From Chitinophaga pinensis (GTDB lineage Bacteria > Bacteroidota > Bacteroidia > Chitinophagales > Chitinophagaceae): DNA of 64,000 nucleotides. The DNA is taken from positions 1-64,000 of the forward strand of contig CAMCAY010000003.1 in assembly GCA_945872815.1 (NCBI GenBank). Reading direction: 5' to 3'. Under the pieces are notes generated by a model. That model was given only the letters and a program-made list of their open reading frames with translations. It ran no database searches and was not told the origin of the DNA. This document shows positions 51,001 through 60,741 of this stretch, in pieces. Both the position numbers and the translations under genes were made by a program. Position 1 is the first letter of the stretch. Every line of letters begins with the position of its first letter.

Positions 51001-52867
51001 AATTGTAAGTGAAAGAAAAGTTTGCAATTGGAGGATATATGGTGATATAATTTTCGATTGTTAATGTATCCTTGCATCCGTTGTTTGTAACAATTAAGGT
51101 GACATCAAATGGATTGGAAGTGCCACTGGTGTCACTGTAGTGATAGGAAGGATTTTGTAATGTTGATCTACCTCCATCTCCAAATAACCAAAGCCATTCC
51201 TTTACAGAATCTTCGACAGGAGTTAAATCTCTGAATAGAACATTAGTGGAAGCACATACAGCTCTTGGGTCAGCTGAAAAAGAGGTATGAGGTCTGTTGC
51301 CTACCTTAACAGACTTGATATATTTTACCGTGTCGGTACATCCATTTGCTGTAATAATATTTAAAGTAACATCGTATTCTCCGGCTTGCTGATAAATATG
51401 ATTTGGAAATTTATTGTTTGAAATAAAACCATCTCCAAAATTCCAAGTATAACTAACTACGCTGTCTGCGGTTGACACTTGAGGTTGAAGATAAGTTGGC
51501 AAAGGAGCACACCCAGGTTGAGGGAAATTTGAAATGCTTGCAGTCGGTAGCTTTATTTTTATGTAATTGCTTTTTGTGATAGTATCCCTGCATCCAGCAT
51601 TATTTATAGCTATTAAGGAAATAGAATAATCTGATTCAATTGTATAAGTATGGATAGGATTGATGTTAAAAGAAACAGAGCTGTCACCGAAAGACCATTG
51701 ATAAATGGTAGCATTATTGCTTGTATTTTGGAAATTAACTTGTTGAGGAATATTACATGAACTTACCGGATTTGCAGTGAAATCAGCCTGTGGTTTTTCG
51801 TTTACAATTATTTTCTTGATGATTGAATCGACGCAAGTTTCTGATTGAACAATAAGTTTTACAAAAAAAGTATCACTGGTTGAAAATTGTTTTAAGGGAT
51901 TGTATATAACCGAAGTTGTTCCATCCCCAAAATCCCATAATACATTTTGAGGAACAGGGGTAGAATTATTTTGAATTTGAATCGATGAATTTCTGCACAC
52001 ATAGTCAGGCATACTAAACATTGAATGTAAATTTGAAATATTTATCAGGTTGTATTTGATAATTGAATCTGTGCAGCCATTTCCGTCGGTTACTTTCAAT
52101 GAAACTGAATATATTCCTAGATCATTGTAGGTATGAGCAGGATTCATATCGTTGGCAAAATCGCCATCCCCGAAATGCCAATTAAAGCTCAGTGAGTTGT
52201 TTGAAGTCGAGGTGTTTAAAAACTCAACATTCAATGGTACTATACAACTACTCAAAGGAGTATTCGAGAAATTAGCTGTTGGATTTTCGTAAATCTGTAT
52301 GTAGTTAGTTCTAGTTAGGGATGTTACACAGCCATAGCTGTTTGTTATTTGGAGAGATATATTGAAGTACCCATCTGAAGAATAACGGTGCACCGGATTA
52401 GGTAGATTGCTTGAAGTCCCATCGCCAAAATCCCATAATCTGGAAAGAATGTTTCCGCTACCGGCTGAGCTGCTGTCTGAATAGCTAATGTCAGAGTTAA
52501 TACAAGCATTTGCATCAGAAACATTGAAATGTACAGTTGGTTTAGAATATACAGTAATGTACTGAATTCTGGATATTGAATCTATTCCTGCATTGTTTTG
52601 TACAATCAATTTTACATTGTATTGGCCTGGATTGGTATAAATTGCTGTTGGATTTTCTAAAGTTGAAATAGTACCATTTCCCAAAATCCATTTAAAGGAA
52701 GTTGGATTTCCGGTAGATTGATTGTTGAAGTTAACAACAAGTGGGGCGCAGCCGTTTACCGGAGTTGCTGAAAAATTTGCAACAGGACGCTGAGCATAAG
52801 AATCAAATGCAAATAAAAAATTAATTCCTAATAAGAATATAGTTTTACAGAAAGAAGGAATTTTCAT
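48047..52867 (-). CDS. Giant multi-PKD-domain surface protein with gliding-motility-associated CHU_C (T9SS type B) C-terminal domain
   Basis: About 15 W-x-FGDG-type PKD modules, then Ig-like modules, then FIPNTFSPNNDGMNDIF...IFSRWGEKLFE...GWDGTFRG. Confidence 0.95.
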   Translation of the reverse strand: MKIPSFCKTIFLLGINFLFAFDSYAQRPVANFSATPVNGCAPLVVNFNNQSTGNPTSFKWILGNGTISTLENPTAIYTNPGQYNVKLIVQNNAGIDSISRIQYITVYSKPTVHFNVSDANACINSDISYSDSSSAGSGNILSRLWDFGDGTSSNLPNPVHRYSSDGYFNISLQITNSYGCVTSLTRTNYIQIYENPTANFSNTPLSSCIVPLNVEFLNTSTSNNSLSFNWHFGDGDFANDMNPAHTYNDLGIYSVSLKVTDGNGCTDSIIKYNLINISNLHSMFSMPDYVCRNSSIQIQNNSTPVPQNVLWDFGDGTTSVIYNPLKQFSTSDTFFVKLIVQSETCVDSIIKKIIVNEKPQADFTANPVSSCNIPQQVNFQNTSNNATIYQWSFGDSSVSFNINPIHTYTIESDYSISLIAINNAGCRDTITKSNYIKIKLPTASISNFPQPGCAPLPTYLQPQVSTADSVVSYTWNFGDGFISNNKFPNHIYQQAGEYDVTLNIITANGCTDTVKYIKSVKVGNRPHTSFSADPRAVCASTNVLFRDLTPVEDSVKEWLWLFGDGGRSTLQNPSYHYSDTSGTSNPFDVTLIVTNNGCKDTLTIENYITIYPPIANFSFTYNCGQKLKRSFFDKSKGADSWLWNFGDGATSNIINPVHTYANSGLYIVKLIVFNNATGCSDTTSKNVTVINEPTNFVSSDTSICKMSVANFNLLTNTSNYINSVSWNFGNGMTGFGFPISNTYYVPGVYDVSIITTDINGCKDTTTKRKYIKVNGPNADLSSSATNTCKYSTVGFFDNSQTDGRNQIKKWMWSFGDGIFDTTNIGLSNHIYSNTGSYTITLEVLDSAGCKSKIQKNNLISINNPHSDFQTVDTSVCPNVNANLINLSIGNSNTYLWNFGDGNTSTLTNPSHSYNINGLYSVTLISTNNIGCKDTIRKINYIRVSTPIARFSVSDSFSNCPPLIVNFNNHSQNFASMVWSFGDNTSTIFDNPSHFYSISGNFTAKLIVISNGGCKDSATKLISVQGPRGKFNYDKTFGCSPTEIYFTANAINTSFFIWDFSDGNTNVTTDSVQAHSYVSSGNFIPKLLLKDAAGCVVTLTNPDTLKIYSLLADFQADAHLLCDAGVVQFNNTTNTNDNISHYNWLFGDNNNDYSENPSHQYTDTGIFTPSLIVITEHGCKDTATSPVDIQIVASPRGSIAQTANGCAGVQIQFNGSLINNDTSVISWQWDFGNGITSTEINPNPQVYSQARLYPVSAILTNAFGCRDTVNTNVEAYPYPSTNAGTDTTVCRGRGISLHANGADEFVWSPSRGLSCINCSNPITNTDSAVMYTVTGKSIHGCIKKDSIWVDVKYPFNLNVSERQSICSGSSKKISASGAESYTWIPSIGLDNIHSSSPNASPSINTIYQVIGTDNKHCFTDTAYVPVNVYNYPSVDAGEDKTINVGQSVELVPVLSSDIIDIKWNPTSNQFRNTDGRITVKPNETTTYEIEVSNGGGCKTKDAVTVNVLCNGANLFIPNTFSPNNDGMNDIFYPRGTGIFMIKNMKIFSRWGEKLFERNNFKANDANKGWDGTFRGQQLTSDVFVYVIEVQCDNNSTLTFKGDISLLK

Positions 52868-53066
52868 AGGCTTGGTTTGTTGGGACTTTCTATTTGAATA
52901 GGAAATCCTATTCTATAGCAATAACTACTTTTTGATGAAAATATTGTGCCAAAAACAAAAAAAAATGAAAAAGAAAAGTGAAATAAATACATTTAAAGGT
53001 ATTTATATGTATATTATAATAATTCAATATAGTATAGTTAATGAAAATAATCAATAATAAAATTAA

Positions 53067-54560
53067 TTATATACAATATATTTCACCATACTTGTGTTTT
53101 GCATAATTTATGAAATAAGCAGGATTCAAAGTTTCTCCGGTTGCCTTTTTGCATAATTCTTCAGAAGTAAAATATCGACCATGGGCATATATTTCATTTT
53201 GTAACCATCTAAAAATAGAATCGGTATTTCCAAATGAAATTTCTGAATTTACTCGGCTGTTTGCTTTATGTATATTATTCCATAATTGAGCAGCATATAA
53301 ACTTCCAATGCTGTAAGTGGCAAAGTAACCAAAACTACCATGACTCCAGTGAACATCCTGTAAACAACCATTTTTGTCATCTGTTACTTTTACGCCCAGC
53401 AACTTTTCGTAGTATTCATTCCAAATGGCAGGGATGTCGTTGGATTCAATAGTGCCCTCTATCAATTTTTTTTCTATTTCATATCTGATCATCACATGGA
53501 AGTGATAAGTCAATTCATCCGCTTCTGTTCTAATTAGAGAGGGGATTACTTTATTGATTCCTTTGTAAAAATGTTCAACTGAAATATTTTCAAACTGTCT
53601 CGGGAATATTTTTTGCAACTTCGAATAGTGAAACTTCCAAAACGGAAGACTTCTACCTATACAGTTTTCCCATAACCTGCTTTGGCTTTCGTGAATACTC
53701 AAACTGCAATACTCACCTAGAGGTAAACCATATTCGTTTATAGGAAGACCTTGCTCATACAATGCATGACCGCCTTCATGTAAGCAACTCCAGGTCATGT
53801 TTGCAAAATCCTTTTCATCTATTCTGGTAGTAACTCTTACATCTTGGCTATTGAAGTTTATGGTGAAGGGGTGTTCGCTGATATCTTGCCTGCCTGCATC
53901 AAAATCGAAGTGAATTTGTTTTAGCAAATCAATCCCAAATCTCCATTGATCGTCCTTATCAAAATGTTGTTGTAAAAATTCGTTATTGATTTGTTTTTGT
54001 TGATTTATTTCATTCAGTAAAATGGAAAGCTGTGGAATCAGATCTGCAAACAGTTTATCAGTTGAGGCCACTGTCAATCCTTTGTCATATTCATTCATCA
54101 ATGCATCATAAGGGTGTTTTTCATACCCTAGGTATTCAGCTTCTTGTCTTTTCAGAATAATAATTTCCTGAAGGGGTTGTTGAAAAATTGTAAAATCATT
54201 TTCTTTTCTGGCTTGTACCCAGGCATGAAAACTTTTATTGACCGAATCACTCATTTTTCTTACGAAATCTGAAGGAAGTTTTTTGTTTTTTTCATAATCA
54301 AGATAACTTAATTCAACATTTTTTCTTTCACGATGATTCAGTTTATTATTGTTAATGAGCTCTTCCAACAAATCGCCTGTTTTTGGATCGGTAAACATTC
54401 GATGGGCTATTTCGGTGACAGTAGCAATTTGTCTTCCCCTGATTTCATTGCCTTTTGGAGGAAGATAGGTCTCCTGATCCCATTGCATCAGAGCCGAGGC
54501 GTATTTAAGGTCAGCTATTTCCTGAAATAATTTTCTGTAAGCTTCATAACTTTTATTCAT
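53067..54560 (-). CDS. M32 family metallocarboxypeptidase
   Basis: ALMQWDQETYLPPKG, CLHEGGHALYEQGL (HExxH), SIHESQSRLWEN; start at MNKSYEAY preferred. Confidence 0.93.
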   Translation of the reverse strand: MNKSYEAYRKLFQEIADLKYASALMQWDQETYLPPKGNEIRGRQIATVTEIAHRMFTDPKTGDLLEELINNNKLNHRERKNVELSYLDYEKNKKLPSDFVRKMSDSVNKSFHAWVQARKENDFTIFQQPLQEIIILKRQEAEYLGYEKHPYDALMNEYDKGLTVASTDKLFADLIPQLSILLNEINQQKQINNEFLQQHFDKDDQWRFGIDLLKQIHFDFDAGRQDISEHPFTINFNSQDVRVTTRIDEKDFANMTWSCLHEGGHALYEQGLPINEYGLPLGEYCSLSIHESQSRLWENCIGRSLPFWKFHYSKLQKIFPRQFENISVEHFYKGINKVIPSLIRTEADELTYHFHVMIRYEIEKKLIEGTIESNDIPAIWNEYYEKLLGVKVTDDKNGCLQDVHWSHGSFGYFATYSIGSLYAAQLWNNIHKANSRVNSEISFGNTDSIFRWLQNEIYAHGRYFTSEELCKKATGETLNPAYFINYAKHKYGEIYCI

Positions 54561-54652
54561 TGGAAAAGAATTAAAATATTTTTTCTGCAATTTAATAGAG
54601 TGTGGTTCAGAAAAAAAATATCTATTTTTAATGTTCAATTTGAGTAATAATG

Positions 54653-54672
54653 CCCACGGTTTAAACCGTGGG
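54653..54672. repeat. Perfect 20-bp palindrome, REP-like
   Basis: CCCACGGTTTAAACCGTGGG with no loop, intergenic. Confidence 0.6.
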
Positions 54673-54704
54673 ATGCAAATTATTGTAACAATTAAAAGAA
54701 ATCA

Positions 54705-55805
54705 ATGAAATTATCATCCATCATCTCTGTCATGGAAAAATTGGCTCCTTTATCATTACAAGAGGACTATGATAATGCGGGTCTGATAACAGGAAATGCA
54801 GGTATGGAATGCACCGGTATAATACTTGCTATTGATGCTACTGAACAGGTAATTGATGAGGCAATAGAAAAAAAATGCAACTTGATAATTGCACATCATC
54901 CTATCGTTTTTAAAGGGTTGAAAAAAATAAATGGCAATAATTATGTGGAAAGAGCTGTCCTCAAAGCAATTAAAAATGATATTGCGATTTATGCTTGTCA
55001 TACCAACCTGGACAATATAATTAACGGAGTAAACGGAAAAATCGCTGAAAAATTAGGATTGATCAACACCAAAATTCTTCAACCGAAAGCAAATCTATTG
55101 CAAAAGCTAAGTGTTTACGTTCCAGAAAATTCTCAAAATGATTTAGAAACTGCTTTGTTTGAGGCAGGCGCCGGGCATATTGGAAATTATAGTCAATGCA
55201 GTTTTGTGTCTGATGGAATTGGAAGTTTTTTACCCGAAGAAAATGCCAATCCTATTAGTGGTATCAAAGGAATCCGAAATTTTGTAAAAGAAAAAAAAGT
55301 AGAAGTTATTTTTCCTTCGTGGCTTCAAAAGAATATTGTTGAAGCAATGAAAAAAAGTCACCCTTATGAAGAGGTTGCTTTTGAAATTTTCAGCATGACA
55401 AATGTTTTTCAGAATGTTGGGTCCGGTATCATAGGAGAATTACCAGAAAGTATCAGTGAAACATCTTTACTAAATAAAATATCGACTATATTTAATATAA
55501 ATTCAATAAGGCATACCTCTTTTTTAGGTAAAGATGTCAAAAAAATAGCCTTATGTGGTGGTGCTGGCAGCTTTTTGATTGAGGCTGCAAAAGCCCAAAA
55601 AGCAGACTTTTATATCAGTTCAGATATCAAATACCACGAGTTTTTTGATGCTGATGATCAAATTGTGGTGGCAGATATTGGCCATTTTGAAAGCGAACAG
55701 TACACAATTGAACTTTTTGATGATGTTTTAAGGCAAAATTTCCCTAACTTTGCAATCCTTAAAACAGGAGTCAATACCAATCCCGTTCGGTATTTTGTGT
55801 TGTGA
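54705..55805 (+). CDS. Nif3-like dinuclear metal centre protein (YbgI/NIF3)
   Basis: EKLAPLSLQEDYDNAGLITG, LIIAHHPIVFKGLKKI, GHFESEQYTIE. Confidence 0.93.
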   Translation: MKLSSIISVMEKLAPLSLQEDYDNAGLITGNAGMECTGIILAIDATEQVIDEAIEKKCNLIIAHHPIVFKGLKKINGNNYVERAVLKAIKNDIAIYACHTNLDNIINGVNGKIAEKLGLINTKILQPKANLLQKLSVYVPENSQNDLETALFEAGAGHIGNYSQCSFVSDGIGSFLPEENANPISGIKGIRNFVKEKKVEVIFPSWLQKNIVEAMKKSHPYEEVAFEIFSMTNVFQNVGSGIIGELPESISETSLLNKISTIFNINSIRHTSFLGKDVKKIALCGGAGSFLIEAAKAQKADFYISSDIKYHEFFDADDQIVVADIGHFESEQYTIELFDDVLRQNFPNFAILKTGVNTNPVRYFVL

Positions 55806-55879
55806 TAAGCAGCTACAGGGTATAATTGAGTGACGTTGGGGTTGATTAATATGTTTGCAAACAAATCAAAAGAAATAAT

Positions 55880-56635
55880 ATGGCTGCAGTAAAAGAATTT
55901 TCGGTTGAAGAAAAATTGTCTTCACTTGTTCGTTTACAAAAAATTGATAGTAAGCTGGATGAAATTCAGATATTGAAAGGAGAGTTACCTATTGAAGTAA
56001 AAGATCTCGAAGATGAAATTGAGGGTCTTCATGCTCGTCAAACCCGAATTGAAGAAGAAATAAACGGAATTCAGGAATTTATTGCACAAAAACAAGAGGG
56101 TATCAAAGTAGCGCAAGCGTTGATTAAAAAATATGAGAAGCAAAGTGACAATGTAAAGAACAACCGTGAGTTTGAAGCAATCAATAAGGAAATTGAAATG
56201 CAGCAATTGGAAGAAAAACTTTGTGAAAAACATATCAAAGATGCAACGGAAGAAGTAGCTGATAAAGCTCGTCAATTGGACCTTGCAAAAAAAGCAGTTG
56301 CTGCAAAAGAAACAAACCTGAATGCTAAAAAAGCTGAACTTGAAAAAATTATAAAGGAAACAGAAAAAGAAGAAGCACAATATAATAAAGCTGCTTCAGA
56401 AGCTAGAAGCCACGCTGACGAAAGATTGTTGACTAGTTATGATCGTATACGCAAAAACTATCGCAATGGATTGGCTGTAGTTCCTGTAGAAAGAGACAGT
56501 TGCGGCGGCTGCTTTCATGCGATACCACCTCAAAAACAAAGTGAAATTAAACTACGTAAGAAAATAATGGTTTGCGAGAATTGTGGTCGTATTTTGGCAG
56601 ATGCTGATTTGACAGATTCTGTTGTGGTAAAATAA
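55880..56635 (+). CDS. Coiled-coil protein with C4-type zinc ribbon
   Basis: Long coiled coil then CGGCFHAIPPQKQ...MVCENCGRIL. Confidence 0.92.
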   Translation: MAAVKEFSVEEKLSSLVRLQKIDSKLDEIQILKGELPIEVKDLEDEIEGLHARQTRIEEEINGIQEFIAQKQEGIKVAQALIKKYEKQSDNVKNNREFEAINKEIEMQQLEEKLCEKHIKDATEEVADKARQLDLAKKAVAAKETNLNAKKAELEKIIKETEKEEAQYNKAASEARSHADERLLTSYDRIRKNYRNGLAVVPVERDSCGGCFHAIPPQKQSEIKLRKKIMVCENCGRILADADLTDSVVVK

Positions 56636-56657
56636 ATTTTTTCTTAACTGAATTATG

Positions 56658-56688
56658 AAAGTCTACTCAATTTTCGGGTAGACTTTTT
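56658..56688 (+). terminator. Intrinsic terminator
   Basis: AAAGTCTAC-tcaattttcgg-GTAGACTTTTTT. Confidence 0.85.
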
Positions 56689-56764
56689 TGTGAAATTAAC
56701 TTGCTGTTCGTGTTATATTCTTCTCTCCGACTAAGAACTTTTTATTAATTTGCTCTTTATAACA

Positions 56765-58420
56765 ATGTTGAAAAAGCTATACATACAAAATTATGCCATC
56801 ATTGATGAGCTTGAATTGACATTTGATTCAGGATTAAATGTAATAACCGGAGAAACGGGAGCCGGAAAGAGCATTTTAATGGGGGCATTAAATCTGATAT
56901 TGGGACAAAGGGCTGATACCGCCGTTCTGCGAGATGCAGAAAAAAAATGTATAGTCGAAGGTTGTTTTAGTATTGAGAGAAAAAACGAAATAACCGAATT
57001 CTTTAACTCTCACGAATTAGACTTTGAGGATGAAATCGTCATTAGAAGAGAAATTTCATCTAACGGAAAATCTCGTTCGTTCATTAATGATACTCCTGTT
57101 ACCCTTTTTCAGATTAAACAACTTTGTGTTTTTTTAATTGATCTTCACCAACAGTTTGATACGTTGGAAATCAATACCGAAAATTTTCAAAGAGCAGTTC
57201 TGGATGCGTTGGCAGACAATATGGCTAATTTATCAAAACTAAAATCTACGTTTGAATCGTATACAAAAATTCAAAAAGAGCTTAATAAATTAAAGTCGCT
57301 GCAGGATACTGCCATTAAAGAGTACGACTACAATACTTTTTTACTGGAGGAATTGGAAACCTTGTCATTGAAAGAAAATGAATTGGAGCAAGTAGAATCC
57401 GAATTGAAGATTCTCAACAATGCAGAGAACATAAAGCAGCAACTGATTTCTATTTATAACGAATTGTCCGAAAGCGATTCTCCCATTGCACAACAAGTAA
57501 AATCATTGCAGAATAAATTGGCGTCTTTGGATTCACTTCACGATGGCATGTCCTTGCTTACCCAAAGGTTATTAAGCGCATCAATAGAGTTGCAGGATAT
57601 TTCAGATGAATTACAAAGAATTGAATCAGGTGTTCATCATGATGCAGAAAAGATCATTCAACTAAATGAAAGACTTTCTGATGGGTATAAATTATTGAAA
57701 AAGCATTCAGTGAATACGACTGATGATTTACTGAAGATTCAGCAAGAATTGAAACAAAAGCTGGAGACATTTTCAGGTATAAATGCTGATATTGAAAAAC
57801 TTGAAAAAGAAATGTCAGATTTATACGAGGCATCAATGCAAATTGCATACATCATTTCTAAAAATCGAAAATCTCAAATTAAAGGATTTGCAACTGAAGT
57901 GAATTCATTGCTGGTAAAAGTAGGGATGCCCAATGCTATATTGAAAGTTGAAATGCAAAGCGAAGCTCTTTCTGTTAATGGAATTGACGCCATTCAATAT
58001 TTATTTGATGCAAACAAAAGCAACAAGTTTGAACAATTAGGAAAAGTGGCTAGCGGCGGTGAATTGAGCAGGTTGATGTTAAGCATAAAATCGCTGGTTG
58101 CAAAAAAGATTGATTTACCTACATTGATTTTTGATGAAATAGATACAGGTATTGGCGGTGAAGCTGCGAAGCAGGTTGGAATTATCATGAAAAATTTATC
58201 ATTTAGACATCAATTGATTGTTATTACACATCAGGCGCAAATTGCTGCAAAAGCCAATATGCATTTGTATGTTCACAAAAGCAATATTGATGGAAAAGTG
58301 AAAACTGCGGTTAAAGTGCTTAATAACGAAGAAAGGGTAAATGAAATCGCCCAAATGATGAGCGGGGCAAAACCAACTGAAGCCGCTCTTAAAAATGCTT
58401 TGGAGATGATGGATGAATAG
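56765..58420 (+). CDS. recN: DNA repair protein RecN
   Basis: GETGAGKSILMGALNLILGQRAD, VASGGELSRLMLSIKS, IFDEIDTGIGGEAAKQVG, VITHQAQIAA. Confidence 0.97.
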   Translation: MLKKLYIQNYAIIDELELTFDSGLNVITGETGAGKSILMGALNLILGQRADTAVLRDAEKKCIVEGCFSIERKNEITEFFNSHELDFEDEIVIRREISSNGKSRSFINDTPVTLFQIKQLCVFLIDLHQQFDTLEINTENFQRAVLDALADNMANLSKLKSTFESYTKIQKELNKLKSLQDTAIKEYDYNTFLLEELETLSLKENELEQVESELKILNNAENIKQQLISIYNELSESDSPIAQQVKSLQNKLASLDSLHDGMSLLTQRLLSASIELQDISDELQRIESGVHHDAEKIIQLNERLSDGYKLLKKHSVNTTDDLLKIQQELKQKLETFSGINADIEKLEKEMSDLYEASMQIAYIISKNRKSQIKGFATEVNSLLVKVGMPNAILKVEMQSEALSVNGIDAIQYLFDANKSNKFEQLGKVASGGELSRLMLSIKSLVAKKIDLPTLIFDEIDTGIGGEAAKQVGIIMKNLSFRHQLIVITHQAQIAAKANMHLYVHKSNIDGKVKTAVKVLNNEERVNEIAQMMSGAKPTEAALKNALEMMDE

Positions 58421-58497
58421 TTGTTTAAGGATTATTTTATTTGAATCATAACTATTAATTTTGCTTATTATTTTTCATTACAAGTAACATTTAAACT

Positions 58498-59310
58498 ATG
58501 GCGTACAATTTATTGAAAGGAAAGAAAGGGATTATATTCGGGGCTTTGGATGAAAAATCTATTGCTTGGATTACTGCTTTGAAATGTCATGAAGAAGGCG
58601 CTCAAATTGTATTGACCAACGCTCCGGTTGCAATGCGCATGGGTGAAATCAATAAACTTGCCGAAAAAATAGGAGCACCTGTCATTGCCTGTGATGTTAG
58701 TAATGGCGAGGATGTAGAAAATTTGATCACCAAAACAATGGAGCATTTTGGTGGTGGATTTGATTTTATTTTGCATTCTATCGGAATGAGTTTGAATGTT
58801 CGCAAAGGAAAACACTATACAGAAATAGACTACGCACATAATTTGAAAACCCTTGAAATATCTTCTATGAGCTTGCATAGGGTTTTGGCCGCTTGTATGA
58901 AAAAAGATGCTATCAATGAATGGGGAAGCGTAATTGCGTTGAGTTATATTGCTGCTCAGCGTGTATTCCCTGATTATAATGAAATGGCTGATGCTAAATC
59001 ATTGCTCGAAAGTGTAGCGCGCAGTTTTGGTTATCATTACGGAGTGAAAAAACATGTAAGAATCAATACCATTTCTCAGTCACCTACCAGAACTACTGCC
59101 GGCAGCGGTGTAAAAGGTTTTGATGGATTTATTAATTATGCCGAAAAAATGAGTCCTTTGGGTAATGCAAGTGCAGAAGATTGCGCCAACTATTGTGTCG
59201 TAATGTTCAGCGAGCATACCAAAATGGTCACCATGCAGAATTTATTTCATGATGGAGGATTTTCATTTACAGGGGTTACCAATGCAGTCATTGAGCAGAT
59301 GGAAAAGTAA
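58498..59310 (+). CDS. fabI: Enoyl-[acyl-carrier-protein] reductase (NADH)
   Basis: SDR fold, FDFILHSIGMS, ALSYIAAQRVFPDYNEMADAK, HDGGFSFTGV. Confidence 0.95.
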   Translation: MAYNLLKGKKGIIFGALDEKSIAWITALKCHEEGAQIVLTNAPVAMRMGEINKLAEKIGAPVIACDVSNGEDVENLITKTMEHFGGGFDFILHSIGMSLNVRKGKHYTEIDYAHNLKTLEISSMSLHRVLAACMKKDAINEWGSVIALSYIAAQRVFPDYNEMADAKSLLESVARSFGYHYGVKKHVRINTISQSPTRTTAGSGVKGFDGFINYAEKMSPLGNASAEDCANYCVVMFSEHTKMVTMQNLFHDGGFSFTGVTNAVIEQMEK

Positions 59311-59381
59311 TTAGGATTTAATTGAATTACTGTTTATTCGGTTTTTATAGATTAGTTTTTTACGATTTTCAATTTAATTAA

Positions 59382-59654
59382 ATGAATGTAACTGAGGTTT
59401 TTGGTCATGTAGCATCCGTATTAAGTAGTGTAGCATTTGTTCCTCAGGTTTATTACACTTGGAAAACCAAAAGTGTAAAAGACTTGAATTTATCAATGAT
59501 ATTTATAGTGTTTATAAGTACGATAATTTGGCTTATATACGGAATTTCAAATTCTTTATTGCCTGTTATTATTTGTAATGCTGTTATTTGTGCTCTATCC
59601 TTTACTTTGATTGTATTTAAAATCAAGTATAAAAATATGGACTCAGTAAAATAA
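59382..59654 (+). CDS. SemiSWEET-type sugar transporter
   Basis: 90 aa, three TM, PQ-loop motif FVPQVYYTWKTKSVKDLNL. Confidence 0.9.
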   Translation: MNVTEVFGHVASVLSSVAFVPQVYYTWKTKSVKDLNLSMIFIVFISTIIWLIYGISNSLLPVIICNAVICALSFTLIVFKIKYKNMDSVK

Positions 59655-59681
59655 TATTATCCTTATTCTGATAATACAAAA

Positions 59682-59706
59682 AAACCGCTTAATTAATAAG
59701 CGGTTT
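59682..59706 (-). terminator. Terminator hairpin for the DUF2795 gene
   Basis: AAACCGCTT-aattaat-AAGCGGTTT with T tract on the minus strand. Confidence 0.7.
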
Positions 59707-59736
59707 AAATGATTTGAAATTTCAGCGTATTGCGAA

Positions 59737-59958
59737 TTAATATTCGTCTTCGTTAAAAAAGAAATCTTCCTGACTTGGATAATCGGGCCAAATGTCTTCA
59801 AGCCCTTCATAGATTTCTCCTTCATCTTCCAATTCCTGCAGATTTTCAATTACTTCAATCGGAGCTCCGCTTCTGATGCTGTAATCAATTAATTCGTCTT
59901 TTGTAGCCGGCCAAGGTGCGTCTTCCAAGTGAGAGGCTAATTCTAGTGTCCAAAACAT
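59737..59958 (-). CDS. DUF2795 family protein
   Basis: MFWTLELASHLEDAPWPATKDELIDYSIRSGAPIEVIENLQELEDEGE; -7 box at 59982-59989 supports this start. Confidence 0.85.
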   Translation of the reverse strand: MFWTLELASHLEDAPWPATKDELIDYSIRSGAPIEVIENLQELEDEGEIYEGLEDIWPDYPSQEDFFFNEDEY

Positions 59959-59981
59959 TTTCTTAAAGGGTTTAATTTTTG

Positions 59982-59989
59982 CAAATGTA
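59982..59989 (-). promoter_or_regulatory. Bacteroidota -7 element (TACATTTG) for the DUF2795 gene
   Basis: TAnnTTTG match on the minus strand, 23 bp upstream of the ATG at 59958. Confidence 0.45.
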
Positions 59990-60081
59990 TATGTTAAAAT
60001 GAAATAACCAAAAGTGTTTTTCCTATTCCTGATGATTATTTTTTTAATAATGGATGTAAACATTTTATGTGCTAATTTTAT

Positions 60082-60741
60082 ATGATGTTAGCCGCGCAAA
60101 ATATTTACAAAAAATATGGGAATTTGACTGTATTAAAAGGAGTCGATATTCATATTAAAAAAGGAGAATTGGTAAGTATCATCGGCCCATCAGGTGCCGG
60201 AAAGAGCACACTGCTTCATATTTTGGGAACATTAGACAAGCCCGATGAAGGCGCTATTTCTATTAACAATGAGAGAATAGACAAGTTAAACTCTCGCCAT
60301 CTTTCAGCTTTTAGAAACAAACACATCGGTTTTATATTTCAATTCCACCATCTGTTACCAGAATTTACTGCTTTGGAGAATGTTTGTATTCCTGGTTGGA
60401 TTAGTAAGGAAAATCGGTCTTCAGTTAGTAAAAGAGCCAAAGATCTATTGGAACGTTTAGGTTTGCAAGATAGGTTGGAAAACAAACCGGGTCAGTTGTC
60501 AGGGGGTGAACAGCAAAGAGTGGCAGTTGCCAGAGCATTGATAAATAACCCTTCCATTATAATGGCAGATGAACCAACCGGAAATCTTGATTCTGCAAAT
60601 GCAGATGATCTTCATCAGCTTTTTTTAAAACTTCGAGATGATTATCAACAAACCTTTTTAATAGTTACACACAACGAGGGTTTGGCTCAAATGAGCAATA
60701 GGGTATTGCAGATGAAAGATGGAAGAATGATTAGTGGATGA
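60082..60741 (+). CDS. LolD-type ABC transporter ATP-binding protein
   Basis: GPSGAGKSTLLHILGTLDKPDEG, QLSGGEQQRVAVARAL, IMADEPTGNLDS. Confidence 0.92.
   Translation: MMLAAQNIYKKYGNLTVLKGVDIHIKKGELVSIIGPSGAGKSTLLHILGTLDKPDEGAISINNERIDKLNSRHLSAFRNKHIGFIFQFHHLLPEFTALENVCIPGWISKENRSSVSKRAKDLLERLGLQDRLENKPGQLSGGEQQRVAVARALINNPSIIMADEPTGNLDSANADDLHQLFLKLRDDYQQTFLIVTHNEGLAQMSNRVLQMKDGRMISG

Noticed and set aside
48047-52867. Possible CRISPR-like or tandem DNA repeats in the PKD gene
   Set aside because: Repeats are at protein level (PKD modules of ~80-100 aa) with diverged DNA; no short identical repeats with spacers
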